Below, piece after piece: positions 6,988-16,543 of a DNA stretch of 64,000 nucleotides. Positions within the stretch are counted from its first letter, which is position 1, and each line of letters starts with the position of its first letter. The notes below the pieces were generated by a model that saw only the letters and a list, made by a program, of their open reading frames with translations, ran no database searches and was not told where the DNA came from. This DNA comes from Thauera sp. 2A1 (GTDB lineage Bacteria > Pseudomonadota > Gammaproteobacteria > Burkholderiales > Rhodocyclaceae): positions 1 to 64,000 of the forward strand of contig NZ_SSXV01000004.1 in assembly GCF_009469595.2 (NCBI RefSeq). The letters are read 5' to 3'. Both the position numbers and the translations under genes were made by a program.

Positions 6988-8543
6988 GCGTGACCGGCAC
7001 TGAAACCTCCAAGCCCGCAGCGAACCCGCTGCCCGCCTCGGCCGTCATCGCGGTGGTCGGCACCGGCGCCATGGGCGCCGGCATCGCCCAGGTGGCGTCC
7101 GCCGCCGGCCATGTGGTCAAGCTGCTGGACAACCGCCCGGGCGCCGCCGCCAAGGCGATCGAAGGCATCCGCGCGCAGTTCGGCAAGCTCGCCGAGAAGG
7201 GCCGGATGAGCGCCGACGCCGCGCAGGCTGCCGGCGCGCGCCTCGTCGCCGTCGAGCAGCTCGCCGATCTGGCTGACGCCGCGCTGGTAACCGAAGCCAT
7301 CGTCGAGAACCTGGAAGCGAAGCAGAAGCTCTACCGCGACCTCGAAGACATCGTCGGCGCCGACTGCATCTTCGGCACCAATACCTCGTCGATCTCGGTG
7401 ACTTCGATCGGCGCCGCCCTGAAGCGCCCCGAGCGCCTCGCCGGCCTGCACTTCTTCAACCCGGCGCCGCTGATGAAGCTGGTCGAGATCGTGTCCGGCC
7501 TCGCCACCGACCGCGCCGTCGCCGACACCCTGTTCGCCTCCGCCGCGGCGTGGGGCAAGACGCCGGTGCATGCGCGCTCGACGCCGGGCTTCATCGTCAA
7601 CCGCGTCGCCCGGCCCTACTACGCCGAGGCGCTGCGCATCCTGAACGAAGGCGGCGGCGACTGCGCCACGCTGGACGCGATCATGCGCGACGCCGGCGGC
7701 TTCCGCATGGGGCCGTTCGAGCTGATGGACATGATCGGCCACGACGTGAACTTCGCCGTGACGCGCTCGGTGTGGAACGCCTTCTACAACGACCCGCGCT
7801 TCACGCCCTCGCTGATCCAGCAGGAGCTGGTCGACGCCGGCTTCATTGGCCGCAAGTCGGGCCGCGGCTTCTACGATTATCGCGAAGGCGCGGAGCGCCC
7901 CGCGCCGCAGGTCGCGGTGGCACAGAACGCACCGACCGAGATCGTGCTGCACGGCCATTCGGCCGCAGTGCATGCGATCGCCGACCGCCTGTTCGAGCGC
8001 AACATCGCCCACACCTGGGGCGAGGCCAGCGACGGCCGCATCGCCGAAGTCGGCGGCGCGGTGATCTTCGTCACCGACGGCCGCACCGCCACGCAGCGCG
8101 CCGCCGACACCGGCATCGCCAACGTGGTGCTGATCGACCTTGCGCTCGATTACGCCACTGCCAGCCGCATCGCCGTCGGCGCCGCGATCAACTGCTTCGC
8201 GCCCGCGGTGGGCGCCGCCATCGGCCTGCTGCAGGCCGCCGGTTTCGAAGTGTGCCGCCTGGGCGACACGCCGGGCCTGGCGGTGATGCGCACCGTGGCG
8301 ATGCTCGCCAACGAAGCCGCCGACGCCGTGTATCAGGGCGTGTGCGACGCGGCCGGCGCCGACTCCGCCATGAAGCTGGGCGTGAACTACCCGCGCGGCC
8401 CGCTGGAATGGGCCGACCGCGTGGGCGTGCCGACGATCTGCACCGTGCTTGCCAACCTCGCCCGCTTCTACGGCGAGGACCGCTATCGCGTCTCGCCGCT
8501 GATCCAGCAGCGCGTCTTTGCCGGAAAGAAGATCCATGACTGA
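6984..8543 (+). CDS. paaH: 3-hydroxyadipyl-CoA dehydrogenase
   Basis: NAD-dependent oxidation of 3-hydroxyadipyl-CoA to 3-oxoadipyl-CoA, 519 residues. The Rossmann motif VVGTGAMGAGIAQVA is near residues 25-40, the catalytic His lies in GLHFFNPAPLMKLVE, and FIVNRVARPYYAEAL and GRGFYDY mark the helical domain. A second 3-hydroxyacyl-CoA dehydrogenase C-terminal domain near the end (NYPRGPLEWADRVG) matches the long PaaC/PaaH form. The start overlaps the end of paaG, and the end overlaps paaI by eight bases. Confidence 0.93.
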   Translation: MSVTGTETSKPAANPLPASAVIAVVGTGAMGAGIAQVASAAGHVVKLLDNRPGAAAKAIEGIRAQFGKLAEKGRMSADAAQAAGARLVAVEQLADLADAALVTEAIVENLEAKQKLYRDLEDIVGADCIFGTNTSSISVTSIGAALKRPERLAGLHFFNPAPLMKLVEIVSGLATDRAVADTLFASAAAWGKTPVHARSTPGFIVNRVARPYYAEALRILNEGGGDCATLDAIMRDAGGFRMGPFELMDMIGHDVNFAVTRSVWNAFYNDPRFTPSLIQQELVDAGFIGRKSGRGFYDYREGAERPAPQVAVAQNAPTEIVLHGHSAAVHAIADRLFERNIAHTWGEASDGRIAEVGGAVIFVTDGRTATQRAADTGIANVVLIDLALDYATASRIAVGAAINCFAPAVGAAIGLLQAAGFEVCRLGDTPGLAVMRTVAMLANEAADAVYQGVCDAAGADSAMKLGVNYPRGPLEWADRVGVPTICTVLANLARFYGEDRYRVSPLIQQRVFAGKKIHD

Positions 8544-9003
8544 CACGCAGACCATCCCCGCCGATCCGCAGGCGCTGGCCGCAGCCGTCGCTGCGGCGAT
8601 GTGGTCGCGCGACCGCGCCGCCCAGGCGCTGGGCATGCGCATCGACAGCGTCGGCCCCGGCCACGCCACGTTGAGCATGCCGGTGCGCGGCGACATGGTG
8701 AATGGCCACCACATCTGCCACGGCGGCCTGATCTTCGCGCTCGCCGACACCGCCTTTGCCTACGCCTGCAACGCCTACAACCGCAACACCGTGGCCTCGG
8801 GCTGCAACATCGACTTCGTCGCCCCCGGCAAGGAAGGTGACACCCTGCAGGCGGAGGCGGTCGAGCGCTCGCTGTCGGGCCGCACCGGCGTCTATGACGT
8901 CACCGTGCGCGACAGCGCCGGCCGCACCGTCGCGCTTTTCCGCGGCAAGAGCTACCGCATCGCCGGCGAAGTGATCGCCGGCCTCGCTGCCGAACAGGCC
9001 TGA
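8536..9003 (+). CDS. paaI: Hydroxyphenylacetyl-CoA thioesterase
   Basis: Hotdog-fold acyl-CoA thioesterase of 155 residues, a rescue enzyme that frees CoA from dead-end hydroxylated phenylacetyl-CoA. The ATG at 8536 lies within the last codons of paaH, with GGAAAGAAG as ribosome site. The family signature is clear: NGHHICHGGLIFALADTAFA, with His62-Gly63-Gly64 and the catalytic Asp near 71. It sits between paaH and paaK in the operon; the 37-base gap to paaK holds a strong GAGGAGAGG ribosome site. Confidence 0.92.
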   Translation: MTDTQTIPADPQALAAAVAAAMWSRDRAAQALGMRIDSVGPGHATLSMPVRGDMVNGHHICHGGLIFALADTAFAYACNAYNRNTVASGCNIDFVAPGKEGDTLQAEAVERSLSGRTGVYDVTVRDSAGRTVALFRGKSYRIAGEVIAGLAAEQA

Positions 9004-9040
9004 ACGGCCACCCGAAAAACAGAGAGGAGAGGACAACACC

Positions 9041-10366
<1,326 letters not shown>

Positions 10367-10376
10367 GGAGCCGGCG

Positions 10377-11582
<1,206 letters not shown>

Positions 11583-11688
11583 GGCCGCGCCAGGCCACAG
11601 AGAATAACGGAGGAGACCCGCAGCGCCCCGGGCAGATCCGGCTTCACGCCGGACCTCGCCCGCCGGCCGCGGCGGCAGGAACAGCAGA

Positions 11689-12474
11689 ATGACCTACGAA
11701 ACACTGGAAATCGAACGCAGTAGCGCGGTCGCCACGATCTGGATGAACCGTCCGGACGTGTTCAACGCCTTCAACGAACAGCTCATCGCCGACCTCGGCG
11801 CGGCCTGTGCCGAGTTGGACGTCGACGCCTCGGTGCGCATCGTCGTGCTCGCCGGCCGCGGCCGCCACTTCTCGGCCGGCGCCGACCTCAACTGGATGCA
11901 GCGCGCTTCCGCCTACACCGAGGCCGAGAACCTTGCCGACGCGCGCAAGTTCGCCGGCATGTTGCAGGCGCTGGCGGGCATGTCCAAGCCGACCATCGCC
12001 CGCGTGCAGGGCGCCGCGCTGGGCGGCGGCACCGGCCTGGCGGCGGCCTGCGACATGGTGGTGGCATCCGAGGACGCACAGTTCTCCACCTCGGAAGTGA
12101 AGTTCGGGATCATCCCGGCGGTGATCAGCCCCTACGTGCTGCGCGCCATCGGCCCGCGCCACGCGCTGCGCTACTTCCAGACCGCGGAGAAGTTCCGCGC
12201 TGCGGAGGCCAAGGCCATCGGCCTGGTCAGCGAAGTGGTGCCGCTGGAGCAGCTCGACGCCGGCGTGGCGAAACTGGTGGAGCCGCTGCTGGCCGGCGGT
12301 CCGCTGGCGCAACTGGCGGCCAAGCAGTTGATTGCGGCAATCACCGGGCGCCCGATCGACGCCACGGTGACCGAGGAGACGGCCACCCGCATTTCCCGCC
12401 AGCGCGCCACCGACGAGGCGAAGGAAGGCATCGCCGCCTTCCTGCAGAAGCGATCGCCGGCCTGGATGAGCTGA
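11689..12474 (+). CDS. Enoyl-CoA hydratase/isomerase family protein, probable PaaF role
   Basis: Crotonase-fold protein of 261 residues. Operon position predicts hydration of 2,3-dehydroadipyl-CoA (PaaF). The oxyanion loop HFSAGADLNWMQR and GGGTGLAAACDMV are clear. The sequence, including FGIIPAVISPYV, looks more like the methylglutaconyl-CoA hydratase (LiuC) branch. The first catalytic Glu of classical hydratases is replaced by Gly in GGGTGL, while the second is kept in SEVKFG; this is usual in that branch. The ribosome site (GGCAGGAAC) is weak and the gene lies 106 bases after paaJ, the largest gap in the operon apart from the next one. A leucine-pathway side activity cannot be excluded. 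Confidence 0.82.
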   Translation: MTYETLEIERSSAVATIWMNRPDVFNAFNEQLIADLGAACAELDVDASVRIVVLAGRGRHFSAGADLNWMQRASAYTEAENLADARKFAGMLQALAGMSKPTIARVQGAALGGGTGLAAACDMVVASEDAQFSTSEVKFGIIPAVISPYVLRAIGPRHALRYFQTAEKFRAAEAKAIGLVSEVVPLEQLDAGVAKLVEPLLAGGPLAQLAAKQLIAAITGRPIDATVTEETATRISRQRATDEAKEGIAAFLQKRSPAWMS

Positions 12475-12573
12475 GCGGCGGCGCACGGAAACAACGCAGC
12501 AGAGAGCAAGTCGAAACACATGTTGAGTTCCGCCCCGGTATCCCCCGGGCCGGTATTTGCGAGGAGAGAGCAG

Positions 12574-13581
12574 ATGTATACCCAGGCGATGGACATCCCG
12601 GACGAATCCGGGAAAAAGCTTGCCGTCGTGCCCGGTGCGGCGAGCGATCAGGAAGCCGCGTTCGAGGCCCGCATCGCGGCTGACGGCCGCATCGAGCCGC
12701 AGGACTGGATGCCCGAGGCGTACCGCAAGACGCTGGTGCGCCAGATCAGCCAGCACGCCCACAGCGAGATCGTCGGCATGCTGCCGGAAGGCAACTGGAT
12801 CTCGCGCGCGCCCAGCCTCAAGCGCAAGGCGATCCTGATCGCCAAGGTGCAGGACGAGGGCGGCCACGGCTTGTACCTGTACTCCGCCGCCGAGACGCTG
12901 GGCACCGGACGGGACGAGATGCTCGCCGGCCTGCACTCCGGCAAGGCCAAGTACAGCTCGATCTTCAACTACCCGACGCTCAACTGGGCCGACGTGGGCG
13001 TGATCGGCTGGCTGGTCGACGGCGCCGCGATCATGAACCAGATCCCGCTGTGCCGCTGCTCCTACGGCCCCTATGCGCGCGCCATGATCCGCGTGTGCAA
13101 GGAGGAATCCTTCCACCAGCGCCAGGGCTACGAGGCCCTGCTGGTGATGATGAAGGGCACGGATGAGCAGCGCGCGCTGGTGCAGGACGCGGTGAACCGC
13201 TACTGGTGGAAGTGCCTCGCCATGTTCGGGCCGCCGGACGCCGACAGCCCGCACAGCGCGCAGGGCATGCGCTGGGGCATCAAGCGCATCAGCAACGACG
13301 AGCTGCGGCAGAAGTTCATCGACGCCACCGTGCCGCAGGCCAAGGTGCTGGGCGTGACCCTGCCCGACCCCGACCTGAAGTGGAACGAGGAGCGCGGCCA
13401 CTACGACTACGGCCAGATCGACTGGGCCGAGTTCTGGAACACCGTCGAGGGCAACGGCCCCTGCAACAAGGAACGCCTGGCGACGCGAGTGAAGGCACAC
13501 AACGACGGCCAGTGGGTGCGCGACGCAGCCCTGGCATACGCACGCAAGCAGAAAGAACGTCAAGTCAAGGAGGCAGCATGA
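12574..13581 (+). CDS. paaA: Phenylacetyl-CoA epoxidase subunit PaaA (catalytic diiron subunit)
   Basis: Catalytic subunit of the ring-1,2-phenylacetyl-CoA epoxidase, 335 residues. Diiron ligand motifs are present: Glu near 65 in [17 protein letters not shown] (residues 92-101) and [13 protein letters not shown] (175-187). The ATG at 12574 is preferred to an upstream one at 12520 because it follows GAGGAGAGAG and matches the family N-terminus. The end overlaps paaB by four bases. It works with PaaC as the core, PaaB as bridge, PaaE as reductase and PaaD in maturation. Confidence 0.95.
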   Translation: MYTQAMDIPDESGKKLAVVPGAASDQEAAFEARIAADGRIEPQDWMPEAYRKTLVRQISQHAHSEIVGMLPEGNWISRAPSLKRKAILIAKVQDEGGHGLYLYSAAETLGTGRDEMLAGLHSGKAKYSSIFNYPTLNWADVGVIGWLVDGAAIMNQIPLCRCSYGPYARAMIRVCKEESFHQRQGYEALLVMMKGTDEQRALVQDAVNRYWWKCLAMFGPPDADSPHSAQGMRWGIKRISNDELRQKFIDATVPQAKVLGVTLPDPDLKWNEERGHYDYGQIDWAEFWNTVEGNGPCNKERLATRVKAHNDGQWVRDAALAYARKQKERQVKEAA

Positions 13582-13877
13582 GCACCGCACCCGCACTGAA
13601 GGATTGGCCCCTCTGGGAAGTCTTCGTCCGCAGCAAGCAAGGCCTGGAGCACAAGCACTGTGGCAGCCTGCACGCGGCCGACGCGGCGCAGGCGCTGCAC
13701 ATGGCGCGCGACGTCTACACCCGCCGCCAGGAAGGCGTGAGCATCTGGGTGGTGCCGTCCGCCGCGATCACCGCCAGCAACCCCGACGACAAGGGCGAGC
13801 TGTTCGACCCGGCGGCCGACAAGATCTACCGCCATCCGACCTTCTACGAGATCCCGGAAGAAGTGGGGCACATGTAA
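13578..13877 (+). CDS. paaB: Phenylacetyl-CoA epoxidase subunit PaaB
   Basis: Small structural subunit of 99 residues that joins the PaaAC core into the larger complex. The start at 13578 follows AAGGAGG and overlaps the paaA stop (ATGA). The family sequence is clear: [20 protein letters not shown], then [12 protein letters not shown] and the C-terminal [15 protein letters not shown]. It ends in TAATG, sharing a base with the paaC start. Confidence 0.95.
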   Translation: MSTAPALKDWPLWEVFVRSKQGLEHKHCGSLHAADAAQALHMARDVYTRRQEGVSIWVVPSAAITASNPDDKGELFDPAADKIYRHPTFYEIPEEVGHM

Positions 13878-14659
13878 TGAGCACGCCGATCGACTACCTG
13901 CTGCACCTGGCCGACAACGCCGTCGTGCTCGGCCAGCGCAACGCCGAGTGGTGCGGCCACGGTCCCATCCTCGAGGAAGACCTCGCGCTCGCCAACGTCA
14001 GCCTCGACCTCATCGGCCAGGCCCGCCTGCTGTACCAGCGCGCGGCCGAGCTGATGGGCGGCGATGCCACCGAGGACAAGCTGGCCTACTTCCGCGATGC
14101 GCACCAGTTCCGCAACTACACGCTGCTGGAGCTGCCGCACCACGGCCCGCTTGTCGGCTACGCCGCGGCGGATCGCGACTATGCCACCACCATCGTGCGC
14201 AACTTCCTGTATTCCACGCTGATGGTGCTGGTGTGGGACAAGCTGCTGCAATCGAAGGATGCCAGTCTGGCGGCGATCGCCGCCAAGTCGCTGAAGGAAG
14301 CGAGCTACCACCTGCACCACTCGCGCGACTGGCTGGTGCGCCTGGGAGACGGCACCGAGGAATCGCACGCTCGCGTGCAGGCCGCGGTGAACCACCTGAT
14401 GCCCTACACCGAGGAATTCTGGACCACCAGCCCGGCCGAAGGTGCCGCGGTGGCGGCCGGGGTCGGCATCGACGTGTGGGCGCTGCGCCCCGAGTGGGAC
14501 GCGATGGTGAACGAGGCGCTGGAAGAAGCGACGCTGACGCGGCCGAACTTCCACGGCTACGTCACCGAAGGCAAGGTCGGCCTGCACTCCGAGCACCTGA
14601 GCTACCTGCTCGGCGAGATGCAGGGCCTGGCCCGCGCGCATCCCAACGCAACCTGGTAA
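13877..14659 (+). CDS. paaC: Phenylacetyl-CoA epoxidase subunit PaaC
   Basis: Structural ferritin-like subunit of 260 residues that pairs with PaaA but lacks a full diiron site. The opening DYLLHLADNAVVLGQRNAEWCGHGP is the family N-terminus, followed by EEDLALANVSLDLIGQ and SYHLHHSRDWLVRLGDGTEES. The ATG at 13877 overlaps the stop of paaB (TAATG), so the start is well supported by coupling. Eleven bases separate it from paaD. Confidence 0.94.
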   Translation: MSTPIDYLLHLADNAVVLGQRNAEWCGHGPILEEDLALANVSLDLIGQARLLYQRAAELMGGDATEDKLAYFRDAHQFRNYTLLELPHHGPLVGYAAADRDYATTIVRNFLYSTLMVLVWDKLLQSKDASLAAIAAKSLKEASYHLHHSRDWLVRLGDGTEESHARVQAAVNHLMPYTEEFWTTSPAEGAAVAAGVGIDVWALRPEWDAMVNEALEEATLTRPNFHGYVTEGKVGLHSEHLSYLLGEMQGLARAHPNATW

Positions 14660-14670
14660 GGCGAGTCGCC

Positions 14671-15168
14671 ATGAGCAGCAACGTCGACAAGGTCTGGGCG
14701 ACCCTGGAGCACCTGACCGATCCCGAGATCCCGGTGGTGACCCTGCGCGAGCTGGGGATCCTGCGGGATGTGCGCGAGACCGCGGACGGGGTCGAGGTCG
14801 TCATCACGCCGACCTACAGCGGCTGTCCGGCAATGGGCCAGATCGAGGACGACGTGCGCGCCAGCCTGGAGCAGGCCGGCATCGCGGCGCGGGTGATCAC
14901 CCAGCTCGCGCCGGCCTGGACCACCGACTGGATGAGCGACGAGGCGAAGGAGAAGCTGCGCAAGTACGGCATCGCCCCGCCGCACCACACGCCGAAGGAC
15001 GTCAGCGTGGTGAAGTTCGTGCGGCGCGCCGACACCGCGCCGGTGGCCTGCCCGCTGTGCGGCTCGACCCACACCGTCGTCACCTCCCAGTTCGGTTCCA
15101 CCGCGTGCAAGGCGCTCTACCGCTGCCTCTCCTGCCAGGAACCCTTCGATTACTTCAAGCCCTATTGA
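14671..15168 (+). CDS. paaD: Phenylacetate pathway protein PaaD (Fe-S maturation factor)
   Basis: Protein of 165 residues with an N-terminal MIP18-type domain (about 1-95: DPEIPVVTLRELGILRDV, then TPTYSGCPAMGQIEDDV) and a C-terminal zinc ribbon with Cys127-Cys130 (CPLCGST) and Cys152-Cys155 (CLSCQEP). PaaD is needed for epoxidase activity and is thought to help assemble the metal centres of the complex. Start chosen by family length and position 11 bases after paaC. Confidence 0.93.
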   Translation: MSSNVDKVWATLEHLTDPEIPVVTLRELGILRDVRETADGVEVVITPTYSGCPAMGQIEDDVRASLEQAGIAARVITQLAPAWTTDWMSDEAKEKLRKYGIAPPHHTPKDVSVVKFVRRADTAPVACPLCGSTHTVVTSQFGSTACKALYRCLSCQEPFDYFKPY

Positions 15169-15187
15169 GGGCCGGAGCCAAACCGAC

Positions 15188-16285
15188 ATGTCAGCACCCC
15201 GTTTTCAAGAACTCTCCGTCAAGCGCGTGAGCCCGGAAGCGGCCGGCGCGGTGGCGATCACCTTCGCCATCCCCGCGTCGGAGAAGGAGCGCTTCGCCTT
15301 CGAGCCGGGCCAGTTCCTCACCCTGCGCGCCACCATCGACGGCCAGGACGTGCGCCGCAACTATTCGATCAGCAGCCCGCGCAGCCGCCTGGCGAAGGAT
15401 GGCGAGCTCGAGATCGGCATCCGTCCGGTGGAAGGCGGCCTGTTCTCCAACTGGGCCGCGCGCGCGATCAAGGCCGGCGACACCATCCAGGTGATGCCGC
15501 CCGACGGTCGCTTCGTGGTCAGGAAGAAACGCGCCATCCACCGCGTGGGCTTCGCCGCCGGTTCGGGCATCACGCCCATCCTGTCGATCGCCGCCAGCAC
15601 GCTGGAAGAGCAGCCCGAGTCGAAGTTCACGCTGATCTACGGCAACCGCCGCATGTCCACCGTGATGTTCAACGAGGACCTGCAGGATCTGAAGGACCGC
15701 TACCGCGACCGCCTGACGATGATCCACGTGCTGTCGCGCCAGGCGCAGGAAGTGGACCTGCTGCAAGGCCGAATCGACGGCGACAAGGTGCGCGAGATCA
15801 TCGCTGCCCTGCTGCCGGTGGGCAGCATGGACGAAGTCTTCATCTGCGGCCCGGATGAGATGATCACCGCCACCGAAACCGCCCTGGTGGAGGCCGGCGT
15901 GCCCGCCGACCGCATCCGCACCGAGCGCTTCACCGCCACCCTGGCGCCAGGCGCCAAGCCGGTCGGTGCCTCCAGCACCGCCGAGGCGGTGGCCACCGCG
16001 GCCAAGGACATCACGATGACGCTGGTGCTCGACGGCAAGGAGCACGAGATCGCCATCGGCGCCGACGAGCACGTGCTCGACGCCGCGCTCAACGCCGGCC
16101 TCGACCTGCCCTTCTCGTGCAAGGCCGGCGTGTGCTGCACCTGCCGCGCCAAGGTGCTGGACGGCGAAGTGGTGATGGACAAGAACTTCACCCTCGAAGC
16201 GGCCGAAGTGGCGCAGGGCTTCGTGCTGAGCTGCCAGGCACGATGCACCACCAAGCACCTGAAGGTGAGCTTCGACGAGCGCTGA
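15188..16285 (+). CDS. paaE: Phenylacetyl-CoA epoxidase reductase subunit PaaE
   Basis: NADPH reductase of 365 residues that passes electrons to PaaA. Domains in order: FAD-binding barrel (about 1-105; RRNYSISSPRS), NAD(P)-binding lobe (about 110-230; GFAAGSGITPILSI) and a plant-type 2Fe-2S ferredoxin (about 270-360) with Cys311, Cys316, Cys319 and Cys349 (SCKAGVCCTCRAKV, LSCQARC). It is the last gene of the operon and is followed 31 bases later by a strong terminator. Confidence 0.95.
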   Translation: MSAPRFQELSVKRVSPEAAGAVAITFAIPASEKERFAFEPGQFLTLRATIDGQDVRRNYSISSPRSRLAKDGELEIGIRPVEGGLFSNWAARAIKAGDTIQVMPPDGRFVVRKKRAIHRVGFAAGSGITPILSIAASTLEEQPESKFTLIYGNRRMSTVMFNEDLQDLKDRYRDRLTMIHVLSRQAQEVDLLQGRIDGDKVREIIAALLPVGSMDEVFICGPDEMITATETALVEAGVPADRIRTERFTATLAPGAKPVGASSTAEAVATAAKDITMTLVLDGKEHEIAIGADEHVLDAALNAGLDLPFSCKAGVCCTCRAKVLDGEVVMDKNFTLEAAEVAQGFVLSCQARCTTKHLKVSFDER

Positions 16286-16316
16286 TGCGGCGTTCGACGT
16301 GATCGCCCAGCCCCGG

Positions 16317-16347
16317 AACGCGGCCGATTCGTCGGCCGCGTTTTTTG
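16317..16347 (+). terminator. Rho-independent terminator of the paa operon
   Basis: A perfect 10-bp stem (ACGCGGCCGA and its complement, 16318-16327 and 16332-16341) with a TTCG tetraloop is followed by a run of six T. Confidence 0.9.
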
Positions 16348-16375
16348 TCCACGGCCGGCATTTGGTGACTTGCCA

Positions 16376-16440
16376 GTCGCGCTCAAGCGCGCTCCTACAG
16401 AAGCGCGGCACATCCCTGTAGGAGCGCGCTTGAGCGCGAC
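16376..16440. repeat. REP-like palindromic repeat, copy 1
   Basis: Two perfectly complementary 25-base arms (16376-16400 and 16416-16440) around a 15-base loop. The core TGTAGGAGCGCGCTTGAGCG belongs to a family with further copies near 38678, 48300-48512 and 53666. Confidence 0.8.
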
Positions 16441-16543
16441 CCGGCAAAGCCGCCCGCTTCGCCTTTGCCGCTGATGCAGGTCAATGAACTCGCCCACGCG
16501 CTTGCCTAGACTCACCTGACTCCAACGACCGCCCCCGCCCGCC

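Noticed and set aside
6927..8750. Long minus-strand frame opposite paaH and paaI
   Set aside because: GC-rich codon bias opens antisense frames; the product has no domain and the sense genes are certain.
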